DNA of 20,614 bases from a virus. The position numbers were made by a program, and so were the translations under genes. The notes beneath the pieces are model-generated. The model was not told the DNA's origin. It worked only from the letters and a program-made list of their open reading frames with translations, and ran no database searches. Shown piece by piece: positions 1 through 7,369 of the stretch. Where the stretch lies: positions 1-20,614 of IMG/VR virus record IMGVR_UViG_3300034418_002410, one strand, 5' to 3'. Within the stretch, counting starts at the first letter, position 1; each line of letters begins with the position of its first letter.

Positions 1-157
1 CCATCGCGATGCAGTCGGCGTTGGTATCGGCATGAACCAAAAGTCTGAGATCAACTACGTCCCAGAAAAGACATCGTTCCTTGTGTCATCAATGTTCTCT
101 GCCGGTGCAGTAGCCATTGATGCCGAAGGTATCGTTGCCATTTCTTGCACTGAATAG
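1..157 (+). CDS. Major capsid protein, C-terminal end (partial)
   Basis: Only the last 51 codons lie in the window, ending at TAG 155-157; the gene begins upstream. The peptide starts HRDAVGVGIGMNQ, continues with INYVPEKTSFLVSSMFSAG and ends AIDAEGIVAISCTE. This pattern (HRDAVGV near the start, then PEKT, a small hydrophobic run and a closing ID-x-EG-IV strand) is what I recall for the C-terminus of HK97-fold major capsid proteins of T7-like marine podoviruses, where it helps form the axial domain of the capsomer. Context agrees: a small virion protein, a strong terminator and the tail adaptor follow, as T7 places its capsid gene before terminator and gene 11. The fragment is too short to identify the family firmly. 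Confidence 0.75.
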   Translation, partial: HRDAVGVGIGMNQKSEINYVPEKTSFLVSSMFSAGAVAIDAEGIVAISCTE

Positions 158-172
158 GAAGGAGATTAAAAA

Positions 173-445
173 ATGGCTTTCTCTTCAGCAGGATGGAATG
201 TGATCGGTGCAGCTAAAAAAGGCAACGCACCATCAATGTACACCTACACATCAGCAGACGCGATTGCGACTGTGAACACCGAAGGTTATTTCAATGACCT
301 GTCAGACACTCTGGCAGTCGGCGATGTGATCTTTGTTCACGACAGCGCGACACCAACAATGTCAATCGTTGTTGTTCTGTCAAATGCCGCTGGTGTTGTT
401 GACGTATCAGACGGCACGGCTGTATCAGTCGCTGACGCTGACTAA
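173..445 (+). CDS. Small virion protein, probable capsid decoration/head protein
   Basis: A 90-residue protein preceded by a strong ribosome-binding site (AAGGAG at 159-164) and 15 bases after the capsid stop codon. It has no membrane segment or signal peptide. Its centre reads YTYTSADAIATVNTEGYFND followed by LAVGDVIFV, a Tyr-Phe/GD pattern I recall from many short proteins encoded beside phage capsid genes; the second half is alternating Val/Ser/Asp, predicting beta strands. The position between capsid protein and terminator implies high expression together with the capsid protein, which suits a decoration or capsid-stabilising subunit. That role is inferred from position and composition; another small structural protein is possible. 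Confidence 0.6.
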   Translation: MAFSSAGWNVIGAAKKGNAPSMYTYTSADAIATVNTEGYFNDLSDTLAVGDVIFVHDSATPTMSIVVVLSNAAGVVDVSDGTAVSVADAD

Positions 446-453
446 CTTTGAGC

Positions 454-480
454 GGGGCTGGGCAACCAGCCCCTCTTTCT
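454..480 (+). terminator. Intrinsic terminator after the capsid genes (GCAA tetraloop)
   Basis: Bases 454-461 (GGGGCTGG) and 466-473 (CCAGCCCC) form a perfect 8-bp stem closed by a GCAA tetraloop (462-465), followed by TCTTTCT. The hairpin starts 8 bases after the stop codon of the small virion protein. GNRA loops on GC-rich stems are very stable. The U-tract is interrupted by C, so some read-through into the tail genes is likely, which is how T7 uses the terminator placed after its capsid gene. Confidence 0.85.
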
Positions 481-499
481 CTATTCTTGGAGTGGCTCG

Positions 500-1114
500 A
501 TGGCGGCTGGTGATACCAAACTATCAATATGTTCTGAAGCACTAATTATGCTTGGGGCGGCTCCGCTCTCATCATTCGCCGATGGCACTGATGAGGCGCA
601 AGTCGCAGATCGTCTTTATGGTGATGTGCGCGACACTCTCTTAATGCAATACCCTTATTCTTGGTCGGTTAAAAAAGTAAAGCTGGCGCGTCTTGTCGCT
701 GCCCCCATCAATGAATGGAAATATAACTTTACTCTGCCCGGCGATATCCTTGGAAACCCAAAGGCCGTATTTAATAATGGCAATGTCGGCGCAAGATCAG
801 TGCGCGAGTTTGAAATTTACAGCGGCGGCATTTTCTCCGATTACGAAGAAATCTGGATCGACTACCAGTTCCGGCCAGAGCCTGCCCTATTCCCGCCATA
901 CTTTGTGCGGCTGTTAAAGACGGCGCTTGCATCAGAATTTGCCGAGCCAATTACAGATCAGACCACCAAGGCAGAATATTATCACACCAAGGCATATGGT
1001 TCAGCCGCTGAAAATATGCGCGGCGGTCTGGTGCGCGTAGCCATCAACATTGACGGCGCTGACAGACCAGCGCAGCAAATCCAAGAGTTTCCGATTTCAG
1101 ACATAAGGTTCTAG
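500..1114 (+). CDS. Tail adaptor / tail tubular protein A (T7 gp11-like)
   Basis: A 204-residue protein close to the length of T7 gp11 (196). The ATG at 500 has GGAG at 489-492. Diagnostic features are the N-terminus (LSICSEALIMLG), the Asp/Glu-rich helix with a DVRDTLL motif about residues 35-50, the YPYSWSVKKVKLARL segment at about 52-66, and the LPGDILGNPKAVF strand near 80. In this family these belong to the helical bundle and beta insertions of the ring of twelve subunits that joins portal to nozzle. The C-terminus (QEFPISDIRF) is short and polar. The nozzle gene follows at one base spacing, as expected for gp11-gp12 pairs, so the two are translated together. Confidence 0.9.
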   Translation: MAAGDTKLSICSEALIMLGAAPLSSFADGTDEAQVADRLYGDVRDTLLMQYPYSWSVKKVKLARLVAAPINEWKYNFTLPGDILGNPKAVFNNGNVGARSVREFEIYSGGIFSDYEEIWIDYQFRPEPALFPPYFVRLLKTALASEFAEPITDQTTKAEYYHTKAYGSAAENMRGGLVRVAINIDGADRPAQQIQEFPISDIRF

Positions 1115-1115
1115 C

Positions 1116-3323
1116 ATGAGCCGGATCATTCAGATACAAAATGATTTCACGGCTGGCGAGCTTGATCCAAAGCTGAGAGCGCGTACTGATTTGGCTCAGT
1201 ATAAGTCTGGCCTGTCTACAGCGCGAAACATCACAGTCCAACCGCAGGGCGGCGCAAAGCGGCGTGACGGCAGTAAGTTTATCACGGCATTAGACAGCGG
1301 CGCGGCAGATGCAGTGCGGATGGTTTCGTTTGAGTTTAGCATCGCCGACAGCTATATATTGGTATTCACGCCCGGCAAAATGTATGTGTTTAAGGATGGC
1401 GTGTTAATCACTGACATTAATGGCAGCGGCAATGACTATTTGACTGTCGCCAGCCTAACCAGCGCAATTTTGCCTGAGATGAACTGGGTGCAGTCAGCCG
1501 ACACTGTTATTGTGGTGCATGAGGATTTAGCGCCTGTCAAGATTGTGCGCGGCGCGACTGACAGCGACTGGACAGCCAGCGTTATTGCTTTTGATTTTAT
1601 CCCTAAATACGCATACACGATAACTACTTTAAGCCCAGACTTTACCATTACACCTGACGGCACAACCGGCAACGTCACGCTTACCGCGTCAGCAGTTACA
1701 ACTGACAATGGCACGGCGCAGGGCGGCTCATCGACTACAATTATATTGAAGGCTGCAACCAGCTACACGACTGACGATGCGTGTAATGGTTTTTCTCTGC
1801 ACATTACGGCTGGCACTGGCTCTGGTCAGCATAGGCTTGTGTCTGATTATGTGGCGGCAACAAAAACAGCCACAGTGTCCAAGGCGTTTGACACAGCGCC
1901 TGATGCAACCAGCCAATATGAAATTAAAGCGTGGGGCGAAAACAGCGTTGATGAATATGTAAACGCTGTTAATGGCTTTGGCCGCGCTAGAATTACAGAG
2001 TATGTCAGCAATACAGTCGTTAAGGCTTACGTTGAAATCCCATTTTTTGACACTGATGACATTGTTGCCGGTGACTGGGAAATAGAAAATGGTTACGAGG
2101 ACGTGTGGTCGGCGACTAGAGGCTATCCGCGCTCGGTTACTTTCCACGAGGGTCGCTTGTATTTCGGCGGCACTAAGAGCAGACCGTCAACATTGTTTGG
2201 CTCTCGCGTCTCTGACTTTTTTAACTTTAACCCCGGCGAGGCTCTGGACGATGCGGCTGTTAGTGCAACGCTAGACACCGGCACATTTAACGCAATCATA
2301 GATATTTTCTCTGGGCGTCACTTGCAGATATTTACCAGTGGCGCTGAGTTCTATGTGCCGCAGACGCTAGACACGCCAATCACGCCGAGCAACCTGATCG
2401 TCAAGCAGCAGACTGCCTTTGGCATGAAGGCTGGCATCCGCTTGCAGAACGTGGACGGCTCGACCTTGTTTGTGCAAAGACAGGGCAAGGCGCTGCAAGA
2501 GTTCTTGTTCAGTGACACGGTGCAGGCTTACACGTCAGCCAAGATTTCGCTGCTGTCATCGCATCTGCTGAAAAACCCCGAAGAAATGGCAGTGCGTGTC
2601 GCCACATCAACTGATGAGGGTGACCGGCTGATGATCGTGAATGGCGATGATGGCACGATTGCCTGCTATACTTTGCTGCGCAGCCAGAACGTCATCGCGC
2701 CGTCAGAGTGGACGACAGACGGCGAGTATATAAATATCGGCGTTGACGTTGATGACATTTACACTGTGGTAAAGCGCACAGTAAATGGCGCGGCTGTTTA
2801 TTACGTTGAGTTATTCGATGCTGATATTCTGGTTGACTGCGCCATAACCGGCGGCGCGGCAAGCTCAGTGAATGTGACGCATCTTGAGGGCAAGACTATT
2901 AATATTATCCGCGATGGCGTCCACGAGCCAACGCAAGTTGTGCCAGCGTCACCTTACACCGTGACGTTTGCGCGGCCAGCCACTGCCAGCTACGAGGTTG
3001 GTCTGAACTTTACGCCGGAGATCAAGACGCTGCCGGTCGAGCCTAACCTTGCCAGCGGCTCACTCAAGGGCTTTAAGAAGCGTATCTTTGAGGTAAATGC
3101 CGAATTATTTGCCACGCAGTCATTAACGATTGACGGCAAATCTGTGTCATTTAGAAACTTTGGCACAAATGTTCTTGACAGTTCAGTGCAGGAGTTTACT
3201 GGACTAAAGACATTACACGGTATTTTAGGTTATACTTACGATGGTCAAATCACAATCGGTCAAGACGTGCCATTAAAAATGACACTGCTTGGCCTCGATT
3301 ATAAAGTTAGTGTAGGACAATAA
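1116..3323 (+). CDS. Tail nozzle / tail tubular protein B (T7 gp12-like)
   Basis: A 735-residue protein, similar in size to T7 gp12 (794). The N-terminus is highly characteristic: IQIQNDFTAGELDPKLRART, then ARNITVQPQGGAKRRDGSKF at about residues 36-55. This family forms the hexameric beta-propeller nozzle at the tip of the short tail, the conduit for DNA and the platform for fibres. The rest is beta-rich, with the TRGYPRSVTFHEGRLYFGGT segment near residue 335-354, a conserved blade of the propeller. The ATG at 1116 lies one base after the adaptor stop, with AAGG at 1104-1107. The gene continues the + strand virion operon without a gap. Confidence 0.9.
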   Translation: MSRIIQIQNDFTAGELDPKLRARTDLAQYKSGLSTARNITVQPQGGAKRRDGSKFITALDSGAADAVRMVSFEFSIADSYILVFTPGKMYVFKDGVLITDINGSGNDYLTVASLTSAILPEMNWVQSADTVIVVHEDLAPVKIVRGATDSDWTASVIAFDFIPKYAYTITTLSPDFTITPDGTTGNVTLTASAVTTDNGTAQGGSSTTIILKAATSYTTDDACNGFSLHITAGTGSGQHRLVSDYVAATKTATVSKAFDTAPDATSQYEIKAWGENSVDEYVNAVNGFGRARITEYVSNTVVKAYVEIPFFDTDDIVAGDWEIENGYEDVWSATRGYPRSVTFHEGRLYFGGTKSRPSTLFGSRVSDFFNFNPGEALDDAAVSATLDTGTFNAIIDIFSGRHLQIFTSGAEFYVPQTLDTPITPSNLIVKQQTAFGMKAGIRLQNVDGSTLFVQRQGKALQEFLFSDTVQAYTSAKISLLSSHLLKNPEEMAVRVATSTDEGDRLMIVNGDDGTIACYTLLRSQNVIAPSEWTTDGEYINIGVDVDDIYTVVKRTVNGAAVYYVELFDADILVDCAITGGAASSVNVTHLEGKTINIIRDGVHEPTQVVPASPYTVTFARPATASYEVGLNFTPEIKTLPVEPNLASGSLKGFKKRIFEVNAELFATQSLTIDGKSVSFRNFGTNVLDSSVQEFTGLKTLHGILGYTYDGQITIGQDVPLKMTLLGLDYKVSVGQ

Positions 3324-3324
3324 G

Positions 3325-3825
3325 ATGGCAGCAGTTATTCCAGCAGTGATGGCGTCAGTATCAGCAGCCCCAGCATTATATGCAGTTGCTGGCCTTCAAG
3401 CCGTTACTGGCATGATGGCAGCAAGAGCGCAGGCCAAAGGCTACGCGGCGCAGGCAACTATGGCGCGGATGCAAGGCGCACAAGAGGCGCTCAAGTATAA
3501 GCAGCAAGGTGTGCAAGTTCTGGATAATATTTTGCGCACACAATCCGCAGTCACTGCTAGGGCAGCGGCGGGCGGCATTGACCCATTCAGCGGCAGTGCT
3601 GGTGCGCTTAACCAGTATGCTATGGCGAAGGGCGCAGAAGAGCTTTACACGACCCGCGAAGGTCAGGTTATTGCCAGACGCGGCGGCGAGATGAAGGCAG
3701 GCCAGCTTATGTCTGCGGCTAAAAGCACAATGGCACAAGGGCTTGTTGGTGCGGCTACAGCATTTGGCGGTGCTTACTCAACGCAGAGCCTGATTGGCGG
3801 TCAGCAGACGTTAGGTACGGTTTAA
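3325..3825 (+). CDS. Internal virion protein, small (T7 gp14-like position)
   Basis: A 166-residue Ala/Gly/Gln-rich protein. The N-terminal 35 residues are hydrophobic and alanine-rich (PAVMASVSAAPALYAVAGLQ), followed by a helical region with AQAKGYAAQATMARMQGAQE at about 36-55 and a conserved-looking AAAGGIDPFSGSAGALN segment near 85-101. In T7-like phages the gene after the nozzle is the small ejection protein gp14 (196 aa), inserted into the outer membrane during infection; length, alanine-rich hydrophobic start and location match that role. No sequence signature proves it. It begins one base after the nozzle stop and overlaps the next gene by a single base (TAATG at 3823-3827). Confidence 0.7.
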   Translation: MAAVIPAVMASVSAAPALYAVAGLQAVTGMMAARAQAKGYAAQATMARMQGAQEALKYKQQGVQVLDNILRTQSAVTARAAAGGIDPFSGSAGALNQYAMAKGAEELYTTREGQVIARRGGEMKAGQLMSAAKSTMAQGLVGAATAFGGAYSTQSLIGGQQTLGTV

Positions 3826-5537
3826 TGGCAGAGCTTCCTAGATATCGCCCACTAGGCGCAGCAATACCGTCAATGCCAAGCGTTGACCTGACTGTCGCTG
3901 GCCGTGCGCAGGCTGGCGTATTTAGGGAAGTATCACGCGGCTTAGACGTGATGTCTCAATATCTCACAAAGACGGCAGAGTTTGCCGCTTTGGCAGAAGG
4001 CCAGCGTTACGGCGCTGAAAACGCTCCAACGCAGGCGCAGCTTGATGAGGCTAAGAAAGAGGGCGCAGACATTTCGGCAATGCTGCCCGGCGATGATTAT
4101 ACGGTGTTTGGGCGCAGCGCTAGAAAAACATCGCTTGATGTTATTACTGATCAGTCTGAGATGGCAGCGCGTCAAGCGCTGACTGCATTGCGCCTTGAGG
4201 CAGATCAGACAGATATGCCAGCCGCTGAATTGAGCGCCAAGATCAACGGCCTGATTTCGGGATATTCTAGCAATCTGTCTCAACTCAACCCAGCGGTCGG
4301 CTCAAAGTTCCAAGCGGCTATGTCAACTGTCGGTAACACGGCGCTGTTGTCACACTCGCAGTCACTAGCAAAAAAAGCAGAAAAACAGCAAGAGGTTGTC
4401 GCGCTTGGCGCGATTGATAGTATTATTAACGATACATTGCCTGACATTATCCGCGCTGGCTCAACAATCAATCAGCAAACAGGAGAGTTGGTTTCTATTC
4501 AGCAAAAGATTGAACTTGAGCGCGACCGCATATTTAAATTTAGCTACGCTATTGGCGACAAGGCATTGGCTAATCAACAGATTAAAATATTTGATGAAGC
4601 AGTATTAAAGGCAAAAGTTGGTGCGGTTACAGATTTTGTGGCTGAAGACCCGATGAAGAACTTTAATGCCTTGCGCCTCGGAAAGACAGTCTCTGACCCA
4701 CATATTCAAGATGTTATTAACAATCTCGATGAGACAGAGCGCCGCGCAGCATTAAAGGCGGCGCGTGACCAGATCAGCAGCGAGCTTTCGCTTGATGCGT
4801 CTATTGAAAGCGCCAATGAGCGCAAGCGTACTCAGGGTGCAGAAGCGCTATTGCCCTCAATACAAGACGCAATCCAAGCCGGTAATACACCAGAGGTTGA
4901 TCGTTTGATTGGCGTAATGGAATTGCTTGATCCAAAGCTGGCATACTCAACCGGCAATGCTATTTATTCTGAGGGCGGCGTTGATGATCCGCAGATTGTT
5001 GATGGATTGCGTATGCGGCAAGCTCGCGGTGATTTGACAATCAATGATGTCAATGAGGCGCGTAGTGCGGGCGGTTTGGGCAGAACAACATATAATGATT
5101 TCTTGTCTAAGGTCGGCGCACAAAATGATGCAGATCATAAAGACGCGATGACAATTGTAAAAAATACTTTGAACCCTATGCCGTCAATTATGCCGGGCAA
5201 GGCAGAAAAACAAGCCAATATTAAAATTGGAAATATTGAAACAAGGCTAATTAAAGCGCAGCGCAAAGCAAAAAAGCAGGGTATTGAGTTCGATCCATTT
5301 GACTTTGTTGAAAAAGAATTAAAGTCGATTGGCGACACCAAATATTCAACAGAAGATGTTTCAGATGCAAAGGCAAAAGTGGCAGAATTGCGCATAAAAC
5401 TTGGCCTTGATGCAACCGCAAGCACTACAGCTTTGCGCTCCAAGATGATGATGGCTATTGAAGGTGGCGACAAGGGTTTGTTTACAGATAGCGCAAAATA
5501 TAATGATGCCCTAGATGTCTTGGAGGCAACACAATAA
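3825..5537 (+). CDS. Internal virion protein (T7 gp15-like position)
   Basis: A 570-residue, mainly helical, charged protein with no signal peptide or membrane segment. It starts in a TAATG overlap with the preceding gene and ends in another TAATG overlap at 5535-5539, so translation is coupled on both sides. The N-terminus (RYRPLGAAIPSMPSVD) is a proline-containing arm of a kind I recall at the start of internal core proteins of marine podoviruses; the remainder is repeated amphipathic helix (for example EKQQEVV near 186-192 and AKKQGIEFDPFDFVEKELK near 483-501). By position it is the middle ejection protein, which would extend the tail channel across the periplasm. Function is inferred from order and composition. 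Confidence 0.65.
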   Translation: MAELPRYRPLGAAIPSMPSVDLTVAGRAQAGVFREVSRGLDVMSQYLTKTAEFAALAEGQRYGAENAPTQAQLDEAKKEGADISAMLPGDDYTVFGRSARKTSLDVITDQSEMAARQALTALRLEADQTDMPAAELSAKINGLISGYSSNLSQLNPAVGSKFQAAMSTVGNTALLSHSQSLAKKAEKQQEVVALGAIDSIINDTLPDIIRAGSTINQQTGELVSIQQKIELERDRIFKFSYAIGDKALANQQIKIFDEAVLKAKVGAVTDFVAEDPMKNFNALRLGKTVSDPHIQDVINNLDETERRAALKAARDQISSELSLDASIESANERKRTQGAEALLPSIQDAIQAGNTPEVDRLIGVMELLDPKLAYSTGNAIYSEGGVDDPQIVDGLRMRQARGDLTINDVNEARSAGGLGRTTYNDFLSKVGAQNDADHKDAMTIVKNTLNPMPSIMPGKAEKQANIKIGNIETRLIKAQRKAKKQGIEFDPFDFVEKELKSIGDTKYSTEDVSDAKAKVAELRIKLGLDATASTTALRSKMMMAIEGGDKGLFTDSAKYNDALDVLEATQ

Positions 5538-7369
5538 TGCCTAATTTTGAAAATGAATTTATGAAAACCATCATTGCAAATGATAGCGGTTTGCCCAGCG
5601 CTATTGAATTGCAAGCAGATGGCACGTCTGTTTTGCGTACTATTGACCCGACTGCTGAGACTTTGGGTATGGCTGATGTGTTTGGCGGCGGTGTGAAACC
5701 TGACATCTACGCGCTGTCAGAGGCTGCCGGTGCGCCTGTTACTGAGGCAGAGGTCGCTGGCACTATGAGCGGCGTAGTTCCCGGCGCTGCTATTGGCGCA
5801 GCAACTGCTATTCCTGATATTGCGGCTCTGGTTAAAGGCGGTGTGCAAGCGGCGACTGCCGAAGAGGGTAGCCGCATTGAGGAGTTCCTAAAGGGATTTA
5901 GCAGCATCTCTGGCGTCATTGGGTCAGAGAAAGCGTTTGAGCTTTATGATGCTGGCGTTGATATGTTGCCAATTAGCGATGAGGCCAAGCAGGGATTGAA
6001 GCAAGGCGCATTGGTTGGTGAGGTTATTGGCTTTGGCACTGGCGCTAAGAAAGGCGCAGAGGCTGTCGGTGGATATGTAGAGGGCGCACCAGCGCGGCTA
6101 GAAGAGGCCAAGAGCGGCGTTACGCTTGGTATGGGTGTCGATCCTATGACTGTGCTTGATGAGACTATTGTGGCTATGTCAAAGAAAACACCGCCTGCCA
6201 AGAACAGTGATTTAATAAATGTATTAAATTTACGCGCAGATCAAATGAAATTAAGCCCAAAAGATCGTATTCAGCCATCTGGTCAAAACCCATTATTTGA
6301 CACAACGCCAGATGCGTATCAAAGAAATTTGCCAGAACAAATTGAAACACCAGTGCCGCGTGCGCCAGAAGGCGCAAAACTACCTTTAGGCAACAGAGCT
6401 GCCAAAGTTGTGGAAATGACACCGCAAATCGCAGATAAACTTGCTGAAAAAATGCGCCCATATCTTGGCACTCCAGCGCAGTATTTTTATAACACCGGCC
6501 CCATTATTGACAAGGCTGTAGGGTTAGGTGTGCCTGAAGATATTGCGCGAAAGCAGTTAAAAAGATTTGCTCTCAACTATGCGGCGACAAGCCCAAGAAC
6601 ACAAACAGAGCCAAACCTAAGAAGCGCGTCAATTGTGTCTGCTAAAGAAACGCAAGGCATAAATTATGATGAAATTGTTGGGCCGGGTGGCGAAGGCATA
6701 AATGAAAAAGGTTATCCAATGATGATCCAGCCCGCCTCTCCGGGCAAGGCAGAAGGTATTCATAGGAAACTTATTGAGGCTGTTCGCGCTGGTGGTATTG
6801 ATTACAATACAAATCCGAAGCCAGCAACATTTGCCGAAAATGTTACCGGGAACCTTGCTGGTGTCACTGTTGATACCCACGCAATTCGCGGCGCTCTTGA
6901 TGCTATGAACGAGGTAGAACCCGGATCAATTCCAGAAGGTTTTATTGCTAAAGAGTTTAGAGAGCAATATAAGGCAGACCCATCTACATTCAATCCAGCC
7001 ACAATGGTCATTGATACGCTTGGAGATCAAAAAGTTGGTGGCGTAAAGATGCAAACAGAATATGCCGTGTTTAGTGATCTTTACAAAGAAGCTGCCAAAA
7101 AGTTAAATGTATCGCCAGCAGAGGCGCAAGCACTTGGCTGGTTTGGCAGTGGCAAAAGAACTGGCCTCGCGTCAGACCTAAAAACTGTTGCTGATCTTAT
7201 TGATGAGCGCGTTGATGTAACAGCGCAGGCGCTTAACAGACCAAAAGAGGAAGTGTTTATTGATTTCTTCTCTGGTAAAATACCGTTGTTGTCGCTTGGC
7301 GGTCTAACATTGCTAGACACAGGCGCAATAACAGACAATCAGGAAGGCGCAGACGATGGCAATATCTAA
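5537..7369 (+). CDS. Internal virion protein with HhH-GPD/DNA-glycosylase-like domain
   Basis: A 610-residue protein that looks like two parts. Residues 1-215 are Gly/Ala-rich with weakly hydrophobic helices (GVVPGAAIGAATAIPDIAAL, 79-98). Residues about 290-540 resemble a phage family I recall as DUF7178-like, related to HhH-GPD glycosylases: an ALNYAATSPRTQTEPNL segment at 345-361, a PKPATFAENVTGN segment at 427-439, VTVDTHAIRGAL at 443-454 (compare VDTH in endonuclease III), and YKEAAKKLNVSPAEAQALGW at 516-535. The start overlaps the previous stop (TAATG), and the last 14 bases overlap the next gene. GC drops from 39/60 at 6061-6120 to 21/60 at 6181-6240, close to the domain boundary, which suggests acquisition of the second part. 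Ejection with the DNA would deliver the domain to the host; enzymatic activity is unproven. Confidence 0.6.
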   Translation: MPNFENEFMKTIIANDSGLPSAIELQADGTSVLRTIDPTAETLGMADVFGGGVKPDIYALSEAAGAPVTEAEVAGTMSGVVPGAAIGAATAIPDIAALVKGGVQAATAEEGSRIEEFLKGFSSISGVIGSEKAFELYDAGVDMLPISDEAKQGLKQGALVGEVIGFGTGAKKGAEAVGGYVEGAPARLEEAKSGVTLGMGVDPMTVLDETIVAMSKKTPPAKNSDLINVLNLRADQMKLSPKDRIQPSGQNPLFDTTPDAYQRNLPEQIETPVPRAPEGAKLPLGNRAAKVVEMTPQIADKLAEKMRPYLGTPAQYFYNTGPIIDKAVGLGVPEDIARKQLKRFALNYAATSPRTQTEPNLRSASIVSAKETQGINYDEIVGPGGEGINEKGYPMMIQPASPGKAEGIHRKLIEAVRAGGIDYNTNPKPATFAENVTGNLAGVTVDTHAIRGALDAMNEVEPGSIPEGFIAKEFREQYKADPSTFNPATMVIDTLGDQKVGGVKMQTEYAVFSDLYKEAAKKLNVSPAEAQALGWFGSGKRTGLASDLKTVADLIDERVDVTAQALNRPKEEVFIDFFSGKIPLLSLGGLTLLDTGAITDNQEGADDGNI

